64,000 nucleotides of DNA from Thermopetrobacter sp. TC1 (lineage in GTDB: Bacteria > Pseudomonadota > Alphaproteobacteria > Rhizobiales > Aestuariivirgaceae), in assembly GCF_000746275.1 (NCBI RefSeq), contig NZ_KN050828.1:12930-76929 (forward strand). Reading direction: 5' to 3'. Below the pieces are notes generated by a model, which worked only from the letters and a program-made list of their open reading frames with translations, ran no database searches and was not told the DNA's origin. Each line of letters opens with the position of its first letter. The stretch's first letter is position 1. A program made the translations under genes and the position numbers. Shown here piece by piece: positions 26,704 to 35,162 of this stretch.

Positions 26704-29682
26704 TTAGTCTTCCGTTTCCAGCGCGTCCGGCGTCTGGCCAGTGCGGGCCAGCCATTCGCGCACGGCTTCGGCGTCGCGGGGGGTGATGTCGGGGAACTCG
26801 GGGTCGGTGCCCACGTCCTCGGTGATCTTCCAGGAGCGGGCGCACTTGCGGCCCTTCGCCCTTTCCACCACCACGGCCACGCCCGGCACGTCCTCCAGAC
26901 GGAAAGCCTCCGCCGGCCCTTCGCCCTCGCGGATGTCGATGGCCGACGTGATGGTCACCTCGGCCATGTCCACGCCATCCAGCGCCGCCATCAGGTCGGC
27001 GTCGGAAATGAACACCACTGGCGCCGCCTCCAGCGAGGAGCCGATGCGCTTCTCCTTGCGCTCCACTTCCAGCGCACCGGTGATGACGGAGCGCACCTTT
27101 CTGATCTTGCGCCACTTCTCCGCCAGGGCATCATCCTGCCATTCATCGGGCAGCGGCAGGAACTCCTTCAGGTGAATGGAGTCGTCCATGTTGCCGGTGC
27201 GGCTCCAGAAGGCCTCCTCCGCGGTGAAGGCAAGCCACGGCGCCAGCCAGCGCAAAACGTGCTCAAACAGGGTGTCGATGACCGTGCGGCAGGAGCGCCG
27301 ACGCATGGAGGAATAGGGATCGCAGTAAAGCGAATCCTTGCGGATGTCGAAGTAGAAGGCGGAGAGGTCATTGACCATGAAGTTGAGTATGGCGGCGTAG
27401 GCGCGCTTGAAGTCAAAGGCCTCATAGGCCTTCATCACCTGCTCACCCACTTGCCTGAGCCGGTGCAGGATATAGCGCTCCAGCTCGGGCATCTGTGCGA
27501 TGTCGTCCACCCGCTCCGTTTCCGGATCGTAATCGGCGAGCGCGCCTAGCATGTAGCGGATGGTGTTGCGCAGCTTGCGATAGGCATCGGCCATGCTTTT
27601 CAGGATCTCCGGGCCGATGCGCAGGTCTTCCGCATAGTCCGAGGCCATGACCCACAGGCGCAAAATGTCCGCGCCATACTGTTTCATCACGTCCTGGGGG
27701 CTCACCACGTTGCCCAGGGACTTGGACATCTTGCGGCCTTCCTCGTCCAGCACGAAGCCGTGGGTGAGCACGCTCTCATACGGCGCGCGTCCGCGTGTGC
27801 CGCAGCTCTCGAGCAGCGAGGAATGGAACCAGCCGCGGTGCTGATCGGTGCCTTCCAGATACATGGAGGCAGGCCACTTCAGGTCCTCGCGCTGCTCCAG
27901 CACGAAGGCATGCGTGGAGCCGGAATCGAACCACACATCCAGAATGTCGCGCACCTGCTCCCAGTCGTCCGGGTTCTCCACGCGCCCTTTCAGATAGCGC
28001 TCCTTGGCGCCGTCCTCGAACCAGGCGTCCGCCCCGCGCTCGCGGAAGCTTTCGATGATGCGGCGGTTGACCTCATCATCGACGAGGATCTCGCCCGTTT
28101 CCTTGTGCACGAAAATGGCGATGGGCACGCCCCAGGCGCGCTGGCGGGAGACCACCCAGTCCGGGCGGTTCAGAATCATGGATTTGATTCTGCGCTGCCC
28201 AGCGGAGGGTATCCATTTCACCTGCTCATCGATTGCCAGCAGTGCGCGATTTCTTAAGGTGTCGAATGGATCATCCGTATATGGCTTGTCCATTGGGATG
28301 AACCACTGCGGCGTGTTGCGGAAGATCACCGGTTTCTTGGAGCGCCAGGAATGCGGATACTGGTGCTTCAGCCGGGCGCGGGCGATGAGCATGCCGGCGT
28401 CCTTCAAGGCCTCGATGACGGCCTCGTTGGCATCGCCCTTCTTGCCTTCGGGCGTGAGCACGCGCCTGCCGGTGAAGCCCGGTGCCTCTTCGGTGAGCAC
28501 ACCGTCTTCATCGACGGTAAAGGGGATGTATGTGGAAATGCCCTTTTCTTCTAGCCACTTAGCGTGATCCATCCATACTTCATAGTCCTCACGGCCATGG
28601 CCGGGTGCGGTGTGCACGAAGCCGGTGCCCGCCTCTTCCGTCACGTGCTCGCCCGGCAGCAGGGGCACGTCGAAATCGTAGCCCAAATGCTGCAATGGAT
28701 GCTTACATGTCATTACAGCCAAGTCATCACCAGGAACGTCACGAATTCTGCTATAGTTCTCCACTCGCGCAGCCTTCATCACATCAGCTGCGAGTGCGTC
28801 AGCCAGAATGTAACGCTCGCCCGGCTTGGCCCAGTTGCCTTCCGGCGCCGCTTTCACCTCGTAAAGGCCATAGGAAATTTTCGGGTTGAAAGAGATGGCC
28901 CTATTACCGGGGATAGTCCACGGCGTCGTTGTCCAAATAACGATAAAAGTATTTCCATGGGGGAAGTCCTCAGTGGATTTCTCTGCCAAAACAATCTCTA
29001 AGGGAAACTTCACCCAAATGGTGTCCGAGGTGTAGTCGTGATACTCCACCTCGGCCTCGGCCAGCGCGGTTTTTTCCACCACCGACCACATCACCGGCTT
29101 TGAGCCGCGGTAGAGCTGACCCATCTTCGCGAACTTCAGCAGCTCATTGGCGATGATGGCCTCGGCCTCATAGGCCATGGTGGTATAGGGGTTTTTCCAG
29201 TCGCCGATGACGCCGAGCCGGATGAACTCCTCGCGCTGCACGTTGATCCAGTGCTCGGCGAACTTGCGGCACTCGGCGCGGAAATCGTTGATGGGAATCT
29301 CGTCCTTGTTCTTGCCTTCCGCGCGGAACTGCTCCTCCACCTTCCATTCGATGGGCAGGCCATGACAGTCCCACCCCGGCACGTAGTTGGAGTCATAGCC
29401 CATCATCTGCCGGGTGCGGGTGATGATGTCCTTGAGGATCTTGTTCAGCGCATGCCCGATGTGCAAATGGCCGTTGGCGTAGGGCGGGCCGTCGTGCAGC
29501 ACGTATTTCTCGCGGCCCTTTGCCGCCTCGCGGCAGCGGCGGTAGAGATCCATCTCCTCCCAGCGCTTGAGGATCTCCGGTTCCTTCTTCGGCAGACCGG
29601 CGCGCATGGGAAAATCGGTTTTCGGCAGAAACAGGGTCTTGCGATAATCGCGCTTGCCAGCGGCCTTGTTTGTCTCGCTCAT
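26704..29682 (-). CDS. ileS: Isoleucine--tRNA ligase
   Basis: This 992-residue class I synthetase charges tRNA-Ile. The HIGH signature is HLHIGH at residues 72-77 after DGPPYANG. The KMSKS loop is [10 protein letters not shown] near residue 645. The editing domain lies between them (for example [17 protein letters not shown]). The C-terminus reads [16 protein letters not shown] and stops soon after. Where many bacterial IleS proteins carry four zinc cysteines (CxxC twice), only one is left, a form I recall from other alphaproteobacteria. ATG at 29682 begins [13 protein letters not shown]. The gene has no apparent operon partner; gaps on both sides are long. Confidence 0.97.
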   Translation of the reverse strand: MSETNKAAGKRDYRKTLFLPKTDFPMRAGLPKKEPEILKRWEEMDLYRRCREAAKGREKYVLHDGPPYANGHLHIGHALNKILKDIITRTRQMMGYDSNYVPGWDCHGLPIEWKVEEQFRAEGKNKDEIPINDFRAECRKFAEHWINVQREEFIRLGVIGDWKNPYTTMAYEAEAIIANELLKFAKMGQLYRGSKPVMWSVVEKTALAEAEVEYHDYTSDTIWVKFPLEIVLAEKSTEDFPHGNTFIVIWTTTPWTIPGNRAISFNPKISYGLYEVKAAPEGNWAKPGERYILADALAADVMKAARVENYSRIRDVPGDDLAVMTCKHPLQHLGYDFDVPLLPGEHVTEEAGTGFVHTAPGHGREDYEVWMDHAKWLEEKGISTYIPFTVDEDGVLTEEAPGFTGRRVLTPEGKKGDANEAVIEALKDAGMLIARARLKHQYPHSWRSKKPVIFRNTPQWFIPMDKPYTDDPFDTLRNRALLAIDEQVKWIPSAGQRRIKSMILNRPDWVVSRQRAWGVPIAIFVHKETGEILVDDEVNRRIIESFRERGADAWFEDGAKERYLKGRVENPDDWEQVRDILDVWFDSGSTHAFVLEQREDLKWPASMYLEGTDQHRGWFHSSLLESCGTRGRAPYESVLTHGFVLDEEGRKMSKSLGNVVSPQDVMKQYGADILRLWVMASDYAEDLRIGPEILKSMADAYRKLRNTIRYMLGALADYDPETERVDDIAQMPELERYILHRLRQVGEQVMKAYEAFDFKRAYAAILNFMVNDLSAFYFDIRKDSLYCDPYSSMRRRSCRTVIDTLFEHVLRWLAPWLAFTAEEAFWSRTGNMDDSIHLKEFLPLPDEWQDDALAEKWRKIRKVRSVITGALEVERKEKRIGSSLEAAPVVFISDADLMAALDGVDMAEVTITSAIDIREGEGPAEAFRLEDVPGVAVVVERAKGRKCARSWKITEDVGTDPEFPDITPRDAEAVREWLARTGQTPDALETED

Positions 29683-30007
29683 GGCGTCTCGCTTTTTCGC
29701 TTTGCAGGATCGGATGCTGGTTTTTTTCTTATTAAAGGCGTGCGGCGCCGCCCCCTTTATGTAACGTGGCTTTCAGGGATCCAAGAGCGCGCTTGAGCTT
29801 ACACGCCGGTCCTGCAGGGCTTCTAGAGCAAATGGCCCGTCATGGGAAGATGGCCCGGGCAGGTTCCTTTATTTAAGGCCGCTTTGATGCGGGCAAAGGG
29901 CACTGGAAAACTGAGCGCGCTGACGGAGGACTTAAAACGCTCACGCACAATCCCTCAGCGCCCGTTTTCACCATGCGGCAGGGGATATGTGCGGCGAGCA
30001 TGAACGA
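29683..30007. other. Gene-free region upstream of ileS
   Basis: No gene is supportable here. It should hold the ileS promoter; I could not choose one with confidence. Confidence 0.35.
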
Positions 30008-30026
30008 GATATTGCTAATCATTCTC
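30008..30026 (+). promoter_or_regulatory. Fur-box operator over a -35 element
   Basis: GATATTGCTAATCATTCTC matches 16 of 19 positions of the classical Fur consensus GATAATGATAATCATTATC. It covers a -35-like TTGCTA (30012-30017) that sits 17 bases before CATACT (30035-30040), so bound Fur would block this promoter when iron is plentiful. Confidence 0.65.
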
Positions 30027-30046
30027 ACTTATGACATACTCACTCC

Positions 30047-30242
30047 TGCAAACGGAGCGACTGGCAAGCGGTTTCACCACCGAAGTCCCTGCCGCAGGGC
30101 GCGAAACTCCCGCTCATGGCCCTTCATCCCGGGGTCATGCCGAACGGATCCCCTGTCGCGTCCTGATCGTGAAACTCCGACAGGCCCGCTCATGCACCCG
30201 GCCCCGCCTCTCCCGCTGGCGGGGCCGCTTTTTTTTTTTTTT
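30047..30242 (+). ncRNA. Candidate iron-regulated small RNA (about 195 bases)
   Basis: From the expected start near 30047 the tract holds hairpins CCCTG-CCG-CAGGG (30087-30099) and CCTGTCG with CGACAGG (30152-30158 and 30178-30184). It ends in a near-ideal terminator: GGCCCCGCC (30200-30208) with GGCGGGGCC (30218-30226), then 14 T in a row (30229-30242). No frame in it has a ribosome site or recognisable protein; one frame open from 30031 runs straight through the terminator. Fur box, promoter and terminator around a non-coding body is the layout of RyhB/PrrF-like RNAs, which spare iron. The function is inferred only from that layout. Confidence 0.55.
30200..30242 (+). terminator. Strong Rho-independent terminator
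   Basis: A perfect 9-bp stem (30200-30208 with 30218-30226) is followed after GC by 14 consecutive T. It is the strongest intrinsic terminator I found in the window, yet no protein gene precedes it on this strand. Confidence 0.85.
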
Positions 30243-30315
30243 CGGGCTCCTGACTTTCCGTTCGCAACGATCCCCCTGCCCTCTCATGGCGGCGTTCCGC
30301 CGCGGCAGGGCCTTG

Positions 30316-30690
30316 CCGGAAGAGGTTTTCAACCTCTTCCGGAATGTTTCAGCGGGGTTTTCAACCCCGCCTAAAGCATAGATGGCGGGGTAACATACCC
30401 CGCCAAAATGTTCCGGAACGGGATACAATCCCGTTCCGGCATTTTTTCTATTCGGCTCAAACCAAGCCAGTTGGCGAATGCCGTCGTTCTACAACCCCGC
30501 CTCATCCCTAGCCCTGGATTGCCGGGATCCCGGTTCAAGCCCGGGACAGGCTTGGGCCCGGCAATGACGTTTTTCTTTTGTTTATCAATGAGTTAAACAA
30601 CTAACGCCCAACTCTTGGAAAGTCTTTTTTCCTCGGTCGGTTTGACGGCAACATCATGGTTCCTGAATTTCCTCGGACACCAGTGTGCCG
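30316..30690 (+). repeat. Repeat family A, copy 4 (most complete), four consecutive hairpins
   Basis: Four perfect stems with three-base loops follow one another: 30316-30327 with 30331-30342 (12 bp, loop TTC), 30352-30359 with 30363-30370 (8 bp, loop TTC), 30383-30392 with 30396-30405 (10 bp, loop ACA) and 30413-30424 with 30428-30439 (12 bp, loop ACA). Then comes the shared tail with CCTGGATTGCCGGGA, a CCCGG-TTCAAGC-CCGGG hairpin, ATCAATGAGTTAA, GGAAAGTC and TTCCTGAATTTCCT. No gene is encoded. Confidence 0.8.
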
Positions 30691-30724
30691 CGGTAGGGCT
30701 TGTGATCCGTCATGCAAGAACCGA

Positions 30725-31612
30725 TCAGCGTGCCTCTTGGGCTGTGCGGCGGATGGGATCGGGCAGCTCAAAGCAGATCCAGGGGGGCAGCGTGATGCGG
30801 ATGGATATTCCCTCTTCCGTCTTCAAAGGTTCGCCGTTTTCCAGGGCGGTGGCGGCGCGATCGAGGCGGATGAGGGCGATGGCGCGTTCATCGGCGGTGG
30901 AGGAAATCTCTCCCATGCGTTTTTCCGCGCCGGTGATGACCATGCCGGTGCGCAAGGGGGCATCAGCCAAGACGGGCAAAAGGCGGTTGCGCACCGTGGT
31001 GCGGTGCTGCATGCGGGAGACGACTTCCTGGCCCACATAGCAGCCCTTGGTGAAGCTGACGCCATTGAGACAGTCGAAATTGGCCTCGTGCGGAAAGAGT
31101 TTCTGGCTGCCGATATCGCCATCGGAATCCGGAAGGCCCAAGGCGATGCGCCGGGCATGCCATGCCGTTGCATCTTCGGCGAAGTTCGCCGCGGCCTCTT
31201 GGGGCAGAAACGCGCGGGTGCCCATTTCCGCATAGCGGGGATCGGCATAGACAATGGCCCCGCCGGGCGCTGCGTCTTCAGCCAGATCAACGGCCACGGC
31301 CAGATCTTCGCGCGGCGTGATCGTCACCTGACGGCGCAGTCGATACATGGTCATGCGGGTGATGAGGGCATCGCGGCGCGAAGCCGGTGCATCGAGCAGA
31401 AAACGCTCTTCGTTTCCCTCGCCGGAAAGGGCATGAATGAAGAAGTCAAACAGGATCTTGCCCTGGGGCGTGAGCAGCGCGGCCCAGCAGGTCTGACCGG
31501 CCGGAAGGTTCATGATGTCCTGGGTGACGAGAGAATGGAGATAGGCGCGGGCATCGGCGCCTGCGATTTCAATGACGGCGCGTTCTTTCAGGTGTATCGG
31601 CTGCATCGGCAT
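30725..31612 (-). CDS. ygfZ: YgfZ/GcvT-like folate-binding protein (Fe-S cluster maintenance)
   Basis: The 295-residue protein is a glycine-cleavage-T-like fold member of the YgfZ/IBA57 group, which uses folate to support assembly or repair of 4Fe-4S enzymes. The diagnostic motif KGCYVGQEVVSRMQHR is present around residue 195. It begins with LKERAVIEIAGADARAYLHSLVTQDI. The open frame runs much further upstream (to 32098), but that part lies over pyrC on the other strand. The ATG at 31612 or 31606 gives the family length. It is divergent from pyrC with 136 bases between. Confidence 0.92.
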   Translation of the reverse strand: MPMQPIHLKERAVIEIAGADARAYLHSLVTQDIMNLPAGQTCWAALLTPQGKILFDFFIHALSGEGNEERFLLDAPASRRDALITRMTMYRLRRQVTITPREDLAVAVDLAEDAAPGGAIVYADPRYAEMGTRAFLPQEAAANFAEDATAWHARRIALGLPDSDGDIGSQKLFPHEANFDCLNGVSFTKGCYVGQEVVSRMQHRTTVRNRLLPVLADAPLRTGMVITGAEKRMGEISSTADERAIALIRLDRAATALENGEPLKTEEGISIRITLPPWICFELPDPIRRTAQEAR

Positions 31613-31748
31613 GGACAAGCCCCGTTGCTGCGTGCTTTTCTCCGGAGAGTTAAGGATGCCGCCGTTCATTCCGAAAAGGGAGGAACGGCTTGGCGAACCG
31701 GAATGACCCCTTGCTGAACAGACATAGACCGCGGAGACCGTCTTTTCC

Positions 31749-33086
31749 ATGGCGCAATATGATCTTCTGCTGAAAGGTGGAACGGTGGTTTCACACGCCG
31801 GCATGGCCAGCGCCGACATCGGCGTGCTGAACGGGCGCATCGCCGCCATTGGTGATCTGCCGGAGGCTGCGGCGGAAACGGTGATCGACTGTCGTGGCCT
31901 GCATGTGTTGCCCGGCGTGATCGATACCCAGGTGCACTTCCGCGAGCCGGGCCATGAGCACAAGGAGGATCTGGCCACGGGCTCGCGCGCGGCGGTGCTG
32001 GGCGGGGTCACGGCGGTTTTCGAGATGCCGAACACCGCCCCGCCCACAACCACGGAAGACGCGGTGCGTGATAAGATCGCGCGGGCAACGGGGCGCATGT
32101 ATTGCGACTTTGCCTTCTATGTGGGCGCCAGCGCCGAGAACGTTATGGACCTGCCGCGGCTGGAGCGCCTGCCCGGCGTGGCCGGGGTGAAGGTGTTCAT
32201 GGGTTCCTCCACCGGCTCCTTGCTGGTGGATGATGATGAGACGCTCTTGCGCGTTCTCTCCGTCATTCAGCGGCGGGCGGCGTTTCATTCCGAGGACGAG
32301 GCGCGGCTGAAGGCGCGGCTGAATGTGCGCATCCCGGGCGAGCCGGCCAGTCATCCGCAGTGGCGCGATGTGCAAACGGCGCTTACTTCCACGAAGCGGC
32401 TTCTCACCCTGGCGTGCAAGGCGGGCAAGCGCATTCACGTGCTGCATGTGAGCACGGCGGAGGAGCTGCCGCTTTTGGCTTTAGCGCGCGATTTCGCCAC
32501 CGTGGAGGTGACACCGCAGCATCTCACCCTGACGGCGGAAGAGGCTTATGCGGAGCTTGGCACTTTCGCGCAGATGAACCCGCCCATCCGCGAGGGCAGG
32601 CATCGTAAGGCGCTGTGGCGGGCGGTGAACAGCGGGCTTGTCGATGTCATCGGCTCCGATCACGCCCCGCACACGAAGGATGAAAAGGCAAGGCCCTATC
32701 CCGAATCGCCCTCCGGCATGCCGGGAGTGCAAACGCTGCTGCCGATCATGCTCGATCATGTCAACGCCGGGCGGCTCACTCTCCTGCGGCTTGTTGATCT
32801 CGTCTGCGAGGGGCCGCACCGCGTCTTTCAGATCGCGGGCAAGGGCCGCATCGCGGAAGGCTATGACGCCGACTTCACCATCGTGGACTTAAAGGCCGAG
32901 CGCGTGATCGAAGAATCCTGGCTGGCCTCGAAATGCGGCTGGTCGCCGTTTCTTGGCCGGCGCGTGCGCGGCTGGCCCGTGGGCACCATCGTGCGCGGCC
33001 GGCGCGTGATGTGGGAGGGTGAGGTGATCGGCGATCCTGAAGGCGCCCCTGTGCGTTTCATGGAAACCTTGAATGCGGCGGCCTGA
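31749..33086 (+). CDS. pyrC: Dihydroorotase (PyrC-type amidohydrolase)
   Basis: The 445-residue amidohydrolase should close the dihydroorotate ring in pyrimidine synthesis. DTQVHFREPGHEHKEDLATGSRAA carries the first metal-binding H-x-H pair. GVKVFMGSSTGSL holds the lysine expected to be carbamylated, IHVLHVSTAEE gives a further histidine, and DVIGSDHAPHTKDEK supplies the catalytic aspartate. Close relatives include allantoinase and hydantoinase, but the segments FEMPNTAPPTTT and FAQMNPPIRE fit dihydroorotase. No other pyr gene is adjacent. ATG at 31749. Confidence 0.9.
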   Translation: MAQYDLLLKGGTVVSHAGMASADIGVLNGRIAAIGDLPEAAAETVIDCRGLHVLPGVIDTQVHFREPGHEHKEDLATGSRAAVLGGVTAVFEMPNTAPPTTTEDAVRDKIARATGRMYCDFAFYVGASAENVMDLPRLERLPGVAGVKVFMGSSTGSLLVDDDETLLRVLSVIQRRAAFHSEDEARLKARLNVRIPGEPASHPQWRDVQTALTSTKRLLTLACKAGKRIHVLHVSTAEELPLLALARDFATVEVTPQHLTLTAEEAYAELGTFAQMNPPIREGRHRKALWRAVNSGLVDVIGSDHAPHTKDEKARPYPESPSGMPGVQTLLPIMLDHVNAGRLTLLRLVDLVCEGPHRVFQIAGKGRIAEGYDADFTIVDLKAERVIEESWLASKCGWSPFLGRRVRGWPVGTIVRGRRVMWEGEVIGDPEGAPVRFMETLNAAA

Positions 33087-33244
33087 AGCGGCGCAGGGGC
33101 GCGATCGTATGTTGGAGCATTCCCCTTTTAGCTGGCACTTACGCAACCGCCCCGGTTGCCGAGGCGTATGTCCATTCAGGCATGTCACAGGCAGAGGGCG
33201 GAATGGCACATGAGCGGCAAGAAGAAAAGGGCGCATGATCTTAT

Positions 33245-33265
33245 CCTCCCCCTGATAGGGGGAGG
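33245..33265 (+). promoter_or_regulatory. Perfect hairpin that buries the ribosome site of the TerC-like gene
   Basis: CCTCCCCCT (33245-33253) pairs perfectly with AGGGGGAGG (33257-33265) across a GAT loop. The right arm is the only strong Shine-Dalgarno sequence for the GTG at 33278, 12 bases away. The hairpin is followed by A's, not T's, so it is not an intrinsic terminator on this strand. Confidence 0.5.
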
Positions 33266-33277
33266 GAAAAAAGCGGC

Positions 33278-34081
33278 GTGCCAAAGCCTTGGCACCTGAT
33301 TGATGACGAGGCCGGGAGGATGGACGGGATTGCAGGCTGGCTGTTCAGCGGGGCGGAAGCGGGTGATGCGCTTCTCAGCCTGCTGTCGCTGAGCCTTCTC
33401 GGCATTCTTCTCAATATCGACAATCTCGTCGTTCTCACCATGGTCTCGGAGCGCCTGCCGGAGGACAAACGGCGGCTGGCGCAGGCGGCGGGGCTTTCGC
33501 TGGCGCTGGTGCTGCGTCTTGTCATTCTTCTGTTCATGGCGCGGCTGAAGGTTCTGACCGCGCCGGTGATTGCGCTGCCGATGATCACGCTTTCCTGGCA
33601 TGACATCCTGCTGCTCACCGGCGGCGGCTATCTGTTCCTGAAGGCGCTGGGTGATGTGCGCCGGCTGGCGCGGGCGGAGCCGAAGCGGGCCGTTAAGCGC
33701 ATGCGCGAAAAACGGCAGAAGGCTAAAACCGCCGCCGTGATCCCGGTCATGCTCACCATTGGCTGGCTCGATTTCGTCTTCTCGGTGGATTCCACCGTGG
33801 CGACAGTGGCGCTGGCGCCCACGCTGTGGGTGATGATCGCGGCCAATGTGATTGCAGTGGCGGCAATGCCGCTGGCGGCGGGACCGTTTGAGCGGCTGCT
33901 GGAGCGTCATCCCGCCCTGCACCTGCTGGCGGCGAGCTTCGTCCTGATGATCGGCGCCGCCCTGATCGCGGAAGGGCTTCACGTGCCGGTGCCGCATGGC
34001 TATCTCTTCGGCGTCATTCTGCTGGCGCTGGCGCTGGAGGGCCTTTCCGGCCTGAGGCGACGCCCCGGCGGCAGGCGCTGA
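33278..34081 (+). CDS. TerC-family integral membrane protein
   Basis: This 267-residue protein has seven hydrophobic segments. It shows TerC-family signatures: LGILLNIDNLVVLTMVSERLP near residue 45 and IGWLDFVFSVDSTVATVAL near residue 170, whose acidic residues within helices are thought to handle metal ions. The family is linked to tellurite resistance and manganese export (Alx, YceF relatives). Exact function is open. The start is either the GTG at 33278 with GGAGGG 11 bases upstream, or the ATG at 33320, whose GGGAGG touches the start codon and would be poorly placed. The ribosome site lies in a perfect hairpin. Confidence 0.85.
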   Translation: MPKPWHLIDDEAGRMDGIAGWLFSGAEAGDALLSLLSLSLLGILLNIDNLVVLTMVSERLPEDKRRLAQAAGLSLALVLRLVILLFMARLKVLTAPVIALPMITLSWHDILLLTGGGYLFLKALGDVRRLARAEPKRAVKRMREKRQKAKTAAVIPVMLTIGWLDFVFSVDSTVATVALAPTLWVMIAANVIAVAAMPLAAGPFERLLERHPALHLLAASFVLMIGAALIAEGLHVPVPHGYLFGVILLALALEGLSGLRRRPGGRR

Positions 34082-34150
34082 TAAAGGCCATGGGATTTGT
34101 CATGCCCGGGTTGCGGGCCTATATTGCCGACACCTTCGCAACAAGAACGG

Positions 34151-35032
34151 ATGCGCATGGCCATGAGCGACGGCGAGGCTATTCCCTTTCGCAAGATGAA
34201 CGGGCTGGGCAATGACTTTGTGGTGCTGGACGCCCGCAGCCGGCCCATTCCGATGACGGCGGAGATCGCCCGCGCCATCGGCGATCGCGAAAAGGGTGTG
34301 GGATGTGATCAGATCATCGTGCTGCGGCGCGTGAACGGCGCGGATGTGTTCATGGAAATCTGGAACCGCGGCGGTTCGCGCGTGGGCGCCTGCGGGAATG
34401 CCACACGCTGCGTGGCCGATATCCTGATGAACGAAACCGGGCGCGATCATGCCGTGATCCGCACCGATGCCGGGCTCTTGCTGGCCACGCGCCGCGAGGA
34501 CGGTCTGATCCAGGTGGACATGGGCGCGCCGAAGTTTGACTGGCAGGACATCCCGCTGGCGGAAGAGTTTCGCGATACGCGCGGCATTGAGCTGCAGGTG
34601 GGGCCGATCGACAACCCTGTGCTGCACACGCCCTCGGTGGTCAATGTCGGCAATCCGCATGCCATCTTCTGGGTGAAGGATCTGGATGTCGTCGATCTTG
34701 GCAAGGTGGGGCCGCTTCTGGAGAATCATCCGATCTTTCCGGAGGGGGCCAACATCTCGCTGTGCAAGGTGGAAGGGCCGGATCATCTGCGGCTTAAGGT
34801 GTGGGAGCGGGACGCCGGCCTGACCAGGGCCTGCGGCACGGCGGCCTGCGCGGCGGCAGTGTGCGCGGCGCGCAAACGGCTGACGGGGCGGAATGTGCGC
34901 GTCACTCTGCCCGGCGGGGATCTGCACATCCGCTGGCGGGAAAGCGATGATCACATCCTCATGGCCGGGCCGGTGGAATACGAATTCGAGGGCACGTTGC
35001 CGGCGGAGACCTTTACGCGCCCGGCGGCCTAG
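34151..35032 (+). CDS. dapF: Diaminopimelate epimerase
   Basis: The enzyme converts LL- to meso-diaminopimelate for lysine and peptidoglycan. The start region PFRKMNGLGNDFVVLDAR is the family signature. The two catalytic cysteines lie in GACGNATRC (near residue 80) and TRACGTAACAAAV (near residue 230). About 293 residues result from the ATG at 34151; ATG codons at 34157 and 34163 are equally possible, and the frame is open from 34097. It leads a same-strand run with mtaB, ftsY and yciB, although 130 bases separate it from mtaB. It stops with TAG. Confidence 0.95.
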   Translation: MRMAMSDGEAIPFRKMNGLGNDFVVLDARSRPIPMTAEIARAIGDREKGVGCDQIIVLRRVNGADVFMEIWNRGGSRVGACGNATRCVADILMNETGRDHAVIRTDAGLLLATRREDGLIQVDMGAPKFDWQDIPLAEEFRDTRGIELQVGPIDNPVLHTPSVVNVGNPHAIFWVKDLDVVDLGKVGPLLENHPIFPEGANISLCKVEGPDHLRLKVWERDAGLTRACGTAACAAAVCAARKRLTGRNVRVTLPGGDLHIRWRESDDHILMAGPVEYEFEGTLPAETFTRPAA

Positions 35033-35162
35033 AGAAAGCAAGGGAATGCGCTGATCCGCCCCTCATGTCCGCCCGTGTGCGCATAAGTATACGCCCCGAT
35101 ATCCGGCAGAAGCTTATGATGCTGGCGCTTGCAAACGGAAATTTAAGCGGAACGGATCGTTC

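Noticed and set aside
31612-32098. Upstream extension of the ygfZ frame (to 457 residues)
   Set aside because: The extra part lies over pyrC on the other strand and has no relation to YgfZ. It is a GC-rich shadow frame.
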